Of a DNA stretch of 46,560 nucleotides, positions 26,141-32,481 are shown piece after piece. This stretch comes from a candidate division TM6 bacterium GW2011_GWF2_30_66 (GTDB lineage Bacteria; Babelota; Babeliae; Babelales; Vermiphilaceae): positions 1 to 46,560 of the forward strand of contig LBOA01000003.1 of NCBI GenBank assembly GCA_000989195.1, written 5' to 3'. Each line of letters begins with the position of its first letter. Positions within the stretch are counted from its first letter, which is position 1. The notes under the pieces are model-generated. The model was given only the letters and a program-made list of their open reading frames with translations, did not search any database and was not told the origin of the DNA. Both the position numbers and the translations under genes were made by a program.

Positions 26141-26797
26141 TTGCTTAGTCCTATGCATAGAGCAACAGCTGGAACAGCTTTGGCTGCAGAATTGGCATTA
26201 AAAAATAAGAAAAATTTTGTTAATCTTGGTGGCGGTTATCATCATGCAAAAAGAGATTCTGGTGGTGGTTTTTGTTATTTTGCAGATATTCCATATGCAG
26301 TAAATTGTTTATGGAAAACTAATCCAAATTTAAAGGTCATGATTATTGATTTGGATGCGCATCAGGGTAATGGGCATGAGGATATTTTTAAGTATGACAA
26401 GCGTATTTCGATATTTGATATATATTGTGGCGATAATTATCCAAGAGATTTTATGGCAAAACAGTATATAAATTATGATTTTCCTGTCAAATATGGAATT
26501 ATGGATAGCGAATATCTTTTGTTATTAGAGCAAAATCTTGATTTTGCTATTAAAAAGTCTAAGCCAGATTTGATAATTTATAATGCGGGTACAGATATAT
26601 TTGCAGGAGATCCATTGGGAAGAATGAATATTAGTAAAGATGGAATTATAAAGCGAGATGAGATGGTATTTAAATTTGCTTGTGAAAATTTGGTTCCAGT
26701 TTGTATGGTTACTTCTGGTGGATATTCATCAGCTAGCGCTGAGATTATTTCTGATTCATTAAAAAATCTTATAAATAAGCGATATCTTGATTTTTAA
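26141..26797 (+). CDS. Class IV histone-deacetylase-like protein, N-terminally truncated
   Basis: 218 aa versus about 300-350 for the family. The sequence follows HDAC11-type enzymes: NLGGGYHH (H34, H35), GGGFCYFADI, IDLDAHQGNGHE (D72, H74), YNAGTDIFAGDPLG (D157) and MVTSGGY (Y195). All expected zinc and catalytic residues are present. The first roughly 100 residues of the fold are missing: the frame opens with LSPMHRATAGTALAAELAL, directly after the rho terminator. The TTG at 26141 and ATG at 26153 both lack a ribosome site. It may be a decayed gene, or a core kept without its N-terminal part. Class IV enzymes deacylate lysines; the substrate here is unknown. Confidence 0.75.
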   Translation: MLSPMHRATAGTALAAELALKNKKNFVNLGGGYHHAKRDSGGGFCYFADIPYAVNCLWKTNPNLKVMIIDLDAHQGNGHEDIFKYDKRISIFDIYCGDNYPRDFMAKQYINYDFPVKYGIMDSEYLLLLEQNLDFAIKKSKPDLIIYNAGTDIFAGDPLGRMNISKDGIIKRDEMVFKFACENLVPVCMVTSGGYSSASAEIISDSLKNLINKRYLDF

Positions 26798-26824
26798 TTA
26801 GTAAATTGTTTTTAAATTTAATAT

Positions 26825-26862
26825 GGCTCTGGCGTAAAAACCAGGGCTATTTTATTATTTTT
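26825..26862 (+). terminator. Terminator after the HDAC-like gene
   Basis: GCTCTGG (26826-26832) pairs with CCAGGGC (26841-26847), followed by TATTTTATTATTTTT. Its loop CGTAAAAA resembles that of the rho terminator. Confidence 0.7.
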
Positions 26863-26964
26863 ATAAATTTATTGAATTACTTTCTGTTTTGATTTATCTC
26901 TTATATAAGAATAGTTTTGATGCTTGAAGAAAATTCAGGTGATTTTATATAAAGGGGAACAGTC

Positions 26965-27420
26965 ATGAAGAACAAATTAAGTTTTATTTTATTGCTTAGT
27001 CTTATTTTTTTAACAATTTGCTTTGCGGGACACTGTCCAAAAACTTATGCGTCAGATTCAAAAATAACTATTTGTTCGCAGGTTGTGGCAGGTATTTTTG
27101 ATAAATTTGAAGATTGTTCTTTTTTGGTTAAATATAGAAAAGATAAACAATTTGTAGGTGTTTTGATTATAAATCTAGAAGACAGAAAAGCAAATATGTT
27201 AAAAGTTTTCGATTGCGAAACTGGTCTAGAGGCTTTTGAGTATGCGCAAAAAGATAAAGAAATTACGGACTTTAATTTTAAACGAAATGCCGTTGTTATG
27301 ACTTATAAGTCTACGTTTTGGGAAGAAAAAGCGGCTTATGATCTTTTTTCTGGTAAGTTTGTAAGGCGTTATTCTTCTTTATTGGCTAACGTAAATTCAC
27401 AAAAAACATCTGAAAAGTAA
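26965..27420 (+). CDS. Small secreted protein, unknown function
   Basis: 151 aa. A strong AAAGGGG site precedes the ATG. The signal peptide is clear (LSFILLLSLIFLTICFAG) with likely cleavage near CFAG or TYAS. The mature part has alternating short strands (FLVKYRKDKQFVGVLIINLED, KANMLKVFDCETGLEAFEY, NAVVMTYKSTFWEEKAAYDLF), which recall single blades of a beta-propeller, but no family can be named. It is followed by another secreted protein with a similar strand-rich texture. Confidence 0.7.
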   Translation: MKNKLSFILLLSLIFLTICFAGHCPKTYASDSKITICSQVVAGIFDKFEDCSFLVKYRKDKQFVGVLIINLEDRKANMLKVFDCETGLEAFEYAQKDKEITDFNFKRNAVVMTYKSTFWEEKAAYDLFSGKFVRRYSSLLANVNSQKTSEK

Positions 27421-27476
27421 CCTGTCTTATTTATATTGATTTGTTTTTTATTGCTAGTCTTGTTGGTTGAAGTTGC

Positions 27477-27499
27477 AGGGGACGAGCTCCTATTTTTTT
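27477..27499 (+). terminator. Terminator after the 151-aa secreted gene
   Basis: AGGGG (27477-27481) and CTCCT (27487-27491) pair around ACGAG and are followed by A and seven T. The rest of the 324-base gap to 27744 is AT-rich with no further gene seen. Confidence 0.5.
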
Positions 27500-27744
27500 G
27501 TATAGTAGATTGTTAAATTATTTACCCATGCATGTTTGGTGAGTAAATAAATTTATACAAATATTGTATTGTTGGCAAAAATAGTAATGTTTTTTAATAT
27601 TTTAAAATCTTAGGTGAAACTTTTAGTTTTCTATCAGGATTATGTCTTTGTTTAAGGGCTTTCACGATTTGCCTTTCTTATTTTTTTCTACATACTTATT
27701 CTAAGTTAGAATTTTTTAACTAAATTTACGAAAGGTTTTTGAAT

Positions 27745-28407
27745 ATGAAAAATTTTAAATTAATGTCAATTTTATCTCTCGCGTTATTATTTTCTTTAAA
27801 TAGTCAGGTTATTGCGTCGAAAATAAATTGTTGCTGTAATAATGTTTATATTAATTATTATAGCTTTGATAATAAGTTTTGTGCTTATAAGTGTGATTTT
27901 AGTAACTCGGTTTTTGTTGAAAATGTTTCAAAGTCTAAAGATATATTAGAGTTTAGAAATTTGGTATCTTTTAGTTTTAGCAAAGACAGTAAATTTCTTT
28001 TGGTAGAGCGATCAGAATATAATTCAAAAATTGGTATGCAAAACGATTTTATCGAAATTTTTGACCTAGCGAATGAAAAGCGAATATTCTTTATGCCATT
28101 TTATAAAAAGTGTTATCCAGCAAATTATTATTCAACAAAGAGTTATGATTTAGATGATTTGGTATATTTGAACTTTTATGGCAATACTTTGGAGTCAGTT
28201 GAATTTGATTTTGAGGGTAATTACATATTTGTTCCGGCAAATTTATATAATGTAAGATCTGTTTATGCATCACAGCTTGGTCTTGGCCTGTCTGTAAAGT
28301 TTAACGATGGCTCTATTAAGGTTTATATCCCAACAAAAGATTTTTCTGGATTTAATGAAGTGTTTTCTTTTGGCAAGAGCATATTAGAAAGTTATTTGGT
28401 GCATTAA
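27745..28407 (+). CDS. Secreted WD40-like or beta-rich protein, unknown function
   Basis: 220 aa from ATG at 27745 with AAAGG upstream; an in-frame TTG two codons earlier is less likely. The signal peptide (LMSILSLALLFSLNSQVIAS) is followed by a Cys cluster (NCCCNN). The mature chain has repeated strand pairs such as LVSFSFSKDSKFLLVERSE and DFIEIFDLANEKRIFF, reminiscent of WD40-type blades (xFSxDSKxLxV...IxIFDL). A full propeller would need more copies. The gene converges on tsaD with a shared terminator between them. Confidence 0.7.
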   Translation: MKNFKLMSILSLALLFSLNSQVIASKINCCCNNVYINYYSFDNKFCAYKCDFSNSVFVENVSKSKDILEFRNLVSFSFSKDSKFLLVERSEYNSKIGMQNDFIEIFDLANEKRIFFMPFYKKCYPANYYSTKSYDLDDLVYLNFYGNTLESVEFDFEGNYIFVPANLYNVRSVYASQLGLGLSVKFNDGSIKVYIPTKDFSGFNEVFSFGKSILESYLVH

Positions 28408-28440
28408 TTTGTATATTTATTAAAAAATAATTTAGTTTAT

Positions 28441-28477
28441 AAAAAAAGCTGCGGTGTTAAAAGTCGTGGCTTTTTTT
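28441..28477. terminator. Bidirectional terminator between convergent genes
   Basis: AAAAAAAGC (28441-28449) pairs with GCTTTTTTT (28469-28477), continuing inward with GU and GC pairs to a stem of about 13 base pairs. A and T tracts on both sides allow it to serve the rightward secreted gene and the leftward tsaD; the tsaD stop lies within it. Confidence 0.75.
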
Positions 28478-29606
28478 ACTCAAAAATGTCTAGTTCGAGA
28501 TCATCAAATTTGCCCTGTTGGTATTTATATGCGCCGACAAATGCGACCATAGCAGCATTATCAGTGCAATATTTTGGGCTAGGGGAATAAAATGCAACTT
28601 TTTTTTGATCGCAAAGATTATTTATTTGATTTTTGATGTACTTATTGCAGGCCACGCCACCGGCCATCGATACAGCCTTTACTTCTGGGTATCGTTCTAG
28701 TGCGAGCTTTATTCTTTGTTTAAATATATCTGATATGCAAACTAGTAGCGAGCTAGATACTCTTTGTTTTAGTTCTAGTTCTGTTATTTTTATTTTTTCT
28801 AGGTTTGGCTCTGTGCAAGTGTTTGTATTTTTTGAAATCAAATTATTATTTTCTAAAATATTATCGCCTAGAAATTTTTTATTTTGCATGTCATATGCGT
28901 TTTTTGCTACCAGATCATACAAAACGGCTGTTTTCAATCCCGAAAAGCTAAAGTCTAGATCGCGTAGCTTTCCCCTAGGGTATTTGTAAAAGTCTTTAAA
29001 ATTAACCTCACTAGCCAACTTTTCTATTAATGGGCCTCCAGGATAATCTAAATTTAGCATTTTTGCTATTTTATCAAAAGCTTCTCCGGCAGCATCATCC
29101 AATGTTTGACCTAAAATTTCATATTCTCCAAAATTTTTTATTAAATAAATACATGTATGTCCGCCGGAGGCAGTTAGGCAAATATGGGGAAATGGTATGT
29201 CATTTTCGATCATTGGTGAAAATGCATGGGCTTCTAAGTGATTGACGCCAATTATTTTTTTGTTTGCTCCATAAGCCATATTTTTGGCGAAACAAAGGCC
29301 AACTAATAATGATCCTGGAAGGCCAGGGTTTTTAGATACAGCTATTGCGTCTATTTGTTCTAAAGTTTTATTTGCTTTTTCAAACGTTTCTATAATTATT
29401 GGCGTTATTTTTTCAAGCTGAGCACGAGAAGCAATTTCTGGAATAACTCCACCAAAGTGTTTGTGAATGTCTATTTGCGAAAATGTTGTATTTGATAGTA
29501 CTTGTTTATTTTTGGTGTCATAAATTGATGCAGATGTCTCATCGCATGAAGTCTCTATGCCCAAAATTAATGGCCAAGAACTTAAATTTTTTGGTATTTT
29601 CGTCAA
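28476..29606 (-). CDS. tsaD: tRNA threonylcarbamoyladenosine transferase TsaD
   Basis: 376 aa, somewhat longer than the usual 335-345 because of an insert at about residues 235-275 (Asn-rich, with NTNTCTEPN). TsaD transfers threonylcarbamoyl to A37 of ANN-decoding tRNAs with TsaB/E. The motifs are LGIETSCDETSASI, VNHLEAHAFSP (metal His pair), LTASGGHTCIYLI and the C-terminal CTDNAAMVAF. The start is TTG at 29606 with an AGGAG five bases upstream; no better ATG is in frame nearby. It ends in the bidirectional terminator. Confidence 0.95.
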   Translation of the reverse strand: MTKIPKNLSSWPLILGIETSCDETSASIYDTKNKQVLSNTTFSQIDIHKHFGGVIPEIASRAQLEKITPIIIETFEKANKTLEQIDAIAVSKNPGLPGSLLVGLCFAKNMAYGANKKIIGVNHLEAHAFSPMIENDIPFPHICLTASGGHTCIYLIKNFGEYEILGQTLDDAAGEAFDKIAKMLNLDYPGGPLIEKLASEVNFKDFYKYPRGKLRDLDFSFSGLKTAVLYDLVAKNAYDMQNKKFLGDNILENNNLISKNTNTCTEPNLEKIKITELELKQRVSSSLLVCISDIFKQRIKLALERYPEVKAVSMAGGVACNKYIKNQINNLCDQKKVAFYSPSPKYCTDNAAMVAFVGAYKYQQGKFDDLELDIFE

Positions 29607-29738
29607 AATAGCTCCTAAAAAAATAGTTTTTTATTAATTTTTTATAAAAATTAATAATTTTTGTTGAGCAATTATACTCGGTATGCGAGCATGAAAACTT
29701 TTTAAATAATTTTTATGTTAAGAATATAAACTCTTTAT

Positions 29739-30467
29739 TTAATCTGGGTGTGCCATCGCAACAATAAGCTTTTTTTTGTATTCAGGTTTTACTTCAGAAG
29801 CGGGGTTGGTGTGGATTATATTTAGATCTAAGCATGATAATAAAAGCTCATTAGTTTCGTCAGACAATTTTTTTTCAGATCCAGCTAATTGTAAAATATT
29901 TTTCTTGATTATAATTTTAGGCAATTCAAGAGATGTTCCAGGTTCTATTGATTCTATATAATCAGGATTGAATATCATAATAAGTGTATCATCTGGAATA
30001 ATGCCATAAGAATTTAATTTCATATTTTGTATATTCCACGAGTAAACGTCTTTTATTTCTTTTAGATTATTGATTGGGTTTATAGTAAGCTCTTGATTTG
30101 TATAAATAGTAAGTTCATAGAATTTATAAGCTTGTTTAGGATCGATTTTCAAACATTTAACAGTATTGTCATCGATGTCAGGTGTAATTGATTTTGTTAT
30201 TAGCAAGTAAAATTTTTTGTAAGATTTATCTTCTGATAATGTAAATTGTATTTTTTTATTCGAAGTTTCATTTTCTGTTTTTATTTTTATACCTCTTCTG
30301 TACAATGAGATTTGAGGCAGATCTTTAATGTTTTTTGGAAATATTATATTGCCTACAAAAATATTTTTATCTATCGAGTAAATATCCCAATTTAAAGCGT
30401 TTAAAAAATTTCCTGATACTGTCAATATTAAAAGTGCAAATAAAAAATTAAATATATTTTTATTCAT
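29739..30467 (-). CDS. Secreted protein, unknown function
   Basis: 242 aa with GAGG before the ATG and a signal peptide (FNFLFALLILTVSGNFLNA). The mature region is strand-rich with short beta motifs (KKFYLLITKSITP, KFYELTIYTNQELTI, DTLIMIFNPDYIESIEPGTSLELPKIIIKKN). The DTLIMIFNPDYI stretch lies where the chain turns hydrophobic. The C-terminus ends KKKLIVAMAHPD. No family is recognised. It stands between tsaD and the divergent DUF2062 gene. Confidence 0.65.
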   Translation of the reverse strand: MNKNIFNFLFALLILTVSGNFLNALNWDIYSIDKNIFVGNIIFPKNIKDLPQISLYRRGIKIKTENETSNKKIQFTLSEDKSYKKFYLLITKSITPDIDDNTVKCLKIDPKQAYKFYELTIYTNQELTINPINNLKEIKDVYSWNIQNMKLNSYGIIPDDTLIMIFNPDYIESIEPGTSLELPKIIIKKNILQLAGSEKKLSDETNELLLSCLDLNIIHTNPASEVKPEYKKKLIVAMAHPD

Positions 30468-30626
30468 ACAAGCCTCATAATAATTTTTGCGTAAAATTTA
30501 TTTACTTATTATACTAATTATACTAACTACCAGATAATTGATATTATATCAAAAGTGTCAAATTACAGAAGAAAATGTTTGTTTAGCAAGTATTTATTAT
30601 AAAAATTATAATTTTGAGGTTATATT

Positions 30627-31103
30627 GTGGCTTTAAAGCTTATTATCAAGTCGTTTAAGAGTTTTTTTGAAAAACTTGTGTTAAAAGAAAAAAGTCCTAA
30701 AATTTTAGCGCTATCTTTCTGCGCGGGGATTTATATAGCATTTTGTCCTTTTGTCGGGTTTCATACTGTTATGGTTTTTGCTTTTTCTTGGTTTTTTTCT
30801 CTTAATTTTGCTGTTACGTTGGCTTCATCAGTTTTTGTTAATAATCCATGGACAATGGTGCCAATATATTCGATGGATTATGTTTTTGGAGACTTGTTTT
30901 TTAAGTTGTTTGGAATAAATCCATTAAGTTTTAATCCTAGTTGGATGGATGCGTTTAATAGTCTAGCTTTTAAGTATACTGGAGTTTCCGGAATATCGTT
31001 TTGGTCTTTTATGATAGGTGGTAATTTGCTAGGTATAATAATAAGTGTTATTCTATATCCGATAGCAAGATCTTCTTTTGAAAAAATTTCGAAGAGAGTA
31101 TAA
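30627..31103 (+). CDS. DUF2062 membrane protein
   Basis: 158 aa with GTG start and GAGGT just upstream. The sequence fits the DUF2062 family: FCAGIYIAFCPFVGFHTVMVFAF and SSVFVNNPWTMVPIYSMDYVFG, with two to three membrane segments and a C-terminal hydrophobic helix (GGNLLGIIISVILYP). The family's role is not settled. It lies 61 bases upstream of smpB on the same strand and could be co-transcribed with it. Confidence 0.8.
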   Translation: MALKLIIKSFKSFFEKLVLKEKSPKILALSFCAGIYIAFCPFVGFHTVMVFAFSWFFSLNFAVTLASSVFVNNPWTMVPIYSMDYVFGDLFFKLFGINPLSFNPSWMDAFNSLAFKYTGVSGISFWSFMIGGNLLGIIISVILYPIARSSFEKISKRV

Positions 31104-31164
31104 AATATAAAGTTAATAATATGAGCATAAGAAGTAAAAATTTAAAATTTGTGGTGATTTTGTA

Positions 31165-31617
31165 ATGCTTATCGTAAAAAATAAAAAAGCTTTTTTTGAT
31201 TATGAAGTTTTGGATTCTATCGAAGCGGGTATAGTTTTGTCAGGTGATGAAGTTAAGTCTTTACGCGCAGGAAAAGTTTCTTTAGTTGGTGCTTTTGCAA
31301 CAATACATGGCGGCGAAATATACATGATAAATTGTAACATCACCCCATATTCTCATGCATATGATAAGTCTGATGAAAAATCTACAAGAAGAAGAAAGCT
31401 TTTATTACATAGAAAAGAAATAGATAAGCTTACTGGTGATATTTCAAAAAAGGGTGTTACATTAGTTGTTTTAAAATTATATTTTAAAGATGGAAAAATA
31501 AAGGCTGAAATTGGTATTTGCAAGCATAAAAAAGCTGCTAGTAAGAAGAGTGCACTTAAAGAACGGGACATTAAGAGAGAGACTACGCGTGAGCTTAGGG
31601 GTAAGTACAAATTTTAA
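31165..31617 (+). CDS. smpB: SsrA-binding protein SmpB
   Basis: 150 aa, normal length. SmpB binds the tRNA-like domain of tmRNA and delivers it to stalled ribosomes. Signature stretches: NKKAFFDYEVLDSIEAGIVL, GDEVKSLRAGKVSL, NCNITPYSHA, RRRKLLLHRKEI and the C-terminal basic tail RETTRELRGKYKF that enters the mRNA channel. It is immediately upstream of the ssrA gene, whose promoter begins six bases after the smpB stop. Confidence 0.97.
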   Translation: MLIVKNKKAFFDYEVLDSIEAGIVLSGDEVKSLRAGKVSLVGAFATIHGGEIYMINCNITPYSHAYDKSDEKSTRRRKLLLHRKEIDKLTGDISKKGVTLVVLKLYFKDGKIKAEIGICKHKKAASKKSALKERDIKRETTRELRGKYKF

Positions 31618-31622
31618 AACGC

Positions 31623-31650
31623 TTGACAAATTTACTTGTTTTGTTACAAT
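31623..31650 (+). promoter_or_regulatory. Strong promoter for ssrA
   Basis: TTGACA (31623-31628) and TACAAT (31645-31650) are 16 bases apart, the best sigma70 match in the window. Transcription would start near 31657, so the precursor carries a leader of about 160 bases including the false 5' copy. A TATACA at 31807-31812 is also correctly placed to start at 31818 but lacks a -35. Confidence 0.7.
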
Positions 31651-31697
31651 TAGAATATAAAGATATTTATTTGAAATATCCGTAAAAGTTCAAAAAG

Positions 31698-31835
31698 TTA
31701 TACAAGTACGGGGGCGTACTGGCTTCGTCCTTCGATATGATGCTTCGCATCTACTCAGGATGCACGGGTGTCGCTGTTTGGAGAAGTTTTTGTACGTCAG
31801 ATAATTTATACAAGTACGGGGGCGTACTGGCTTCG
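31698..31835 (+). repeat. Duplicated tmRNA 5' end flanking a dispersed-repeat copy
   Basis: A perfect direct repeat of 30 bases (TTATACAAGTACGGGGGCGT then ACTGGCTTCG) occurs at 31698-31727 and 31806-31835, offset 108. The intervening 78 bases start with a dispersed-repeat copy (31729-31767: CCTTCGATATGATGCTTCGC, then ATCTACTCAGGATGCACGG). Only the second copy continues as functional tmRNA (CTTCGACG). Confidence 0.9.
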
Positions 31836-32197
31836 ACGTGTTGTTGAGGGCTTTGAGAGCATGCCGAGCTTTGGTTAAGTGCTCGTTAAACAAATAATCA
31901 AAATAAGAAATGCAGAACATGAGAATGTTCAATTAAATCAAACATTAGCTTTTGCTTAATTTGATTTGATTCTTGTCAGGAAGGCGTGTCCATCAGTTGG
32001 ACTGACTCGTATAATAAAAAGATGGGACTGTCAGATGAGAGTTTTTGGTTTTGTAGTCTGATGAGTATCACTAAACTGGCTTTATTGCGTTAACTTAAGT
32101 CTTAAAAGTTGCAATAGAGTATAAATATAGACTAAGCATGTAGTGCTTGAGGTTTGATGCGGTGCGGACATGGGTTCGACTCCCATCGCCTCCACCA
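31818..32197 (+). ncRNA. ssrA: tmRNA (one-piece), with encoded CCA
   Basis: tmRNA rescues stalled ribosomes and tags the nascent chain for proteolysis. The 5' end GGGGGCG (31818-31824) pairs with CGCCTCC near the 3' end; the third pair is G-U, the alanine identity mark. The T arm GGTTCGACTCC and encoded CCA (32195-32197) are present. The tag frame runs from GCA at 31912 to TAA at 31957-31959 and encodes AEHENVQLNQTLAFA, ending in the typical hydrophobic LAFA degron. The length of 380 nt is normal. It follows smpB and ends at a strong terminator. Confidence 0.96.
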
Positions 32198-32202
32198 GAT
32201 TT

Positions 32203-32264
32203 AAAAAAGCGTGTAATTTTATTTAAGTGAGTTATTCACTTAAATAAAATTACACGCTTTTTTT
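32203..32264 (+). terminator. ssrA terminator with an unusually long perfect stem
   Basis: Arms at 32203-32230 and 32236-32263 are perfectly complementary over 28 bases with a five-base loop GTTAT, and the right arm ends in a T run. It begins five bases after the tmRNA CCA. Confidence 0.95.
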
Positions 32265-32328
32265 GTTTGTTATAGTTTTTAAAAGAAGAACCTAAAGAAG
32301 GGTATTTTTTTATTATTTTTTTTAACTC

Positions 32329-32358
32329 TTGAATTATAAATTTGTTATAGCTTAGAAT
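32329..32358 (+). promoter_or_regulatory. Promoter for the P-type ATPase gene
   Basis: TTGAAT (32329-32334) and TAGAAT (32353-32358) with an 18-base spacer. The implied leader is about 115 bases long. Confidence 0.4.
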
Positions 32359-32377
32359 AATATTATGAAATTAAGTG

Positions 32378-32480
32378 CGCGGGAAAGATAGGGGTTAGTG
32401 GGGTTGAAATGAATTTTAGGGATTTTTCATTTTCCCGCGTATTTTAAAATATCTAATTTTTATATCAAATGGGGTTAGTG
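32378..32480 (+). promoter_or_regulatory. Structured leader of the P-type ATPase gene with a 12-codon ORF
   Basis: CGCGGGAAA (32378-32386) pairs perfectly with TTTCCCGCG (32431-32439). Inside the loop, GGGGTTAGTG (32391-32400) is an exact copy of the ribosome-site region directly before the ATPase ATG (32471-32480). The first copy is followed by ATG at 32409 and a 12-codon frame (MNFRDFSFSRVF, stop 32445-32447) that crosses the right arm. Translation of this leader ORF would open the hairpin. The elements are seen; regulation is inferred. Confidence 0.4.
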
Positions 32481-32481
32481 T

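Noticed and set aside
31698-31727. The upstream copy of the tmRNA 5' end as the true gene start.
   Set aside because: It lacks the conserved CTTCGACG continuation and is followed by the dispersed repeat; only the copy at 31818 leads into the tag and tRNA-like domain.
31690-31932. An 80-codon minus-strand frame over the tmRNA 5' region.
   Set aside because: It is antisense to the tmRNA and its duplicated end; the apparent internal repeat in the peptide comes from that duplication.
32360-32480. A yybP-ykoY (Mn2+) riboswitch in front of the P-type ATPase.
   Set aside because: The position suits it, but the conserved loops of that riboswitch are not recognisable; only the hairpin and mini-ORF are reported.
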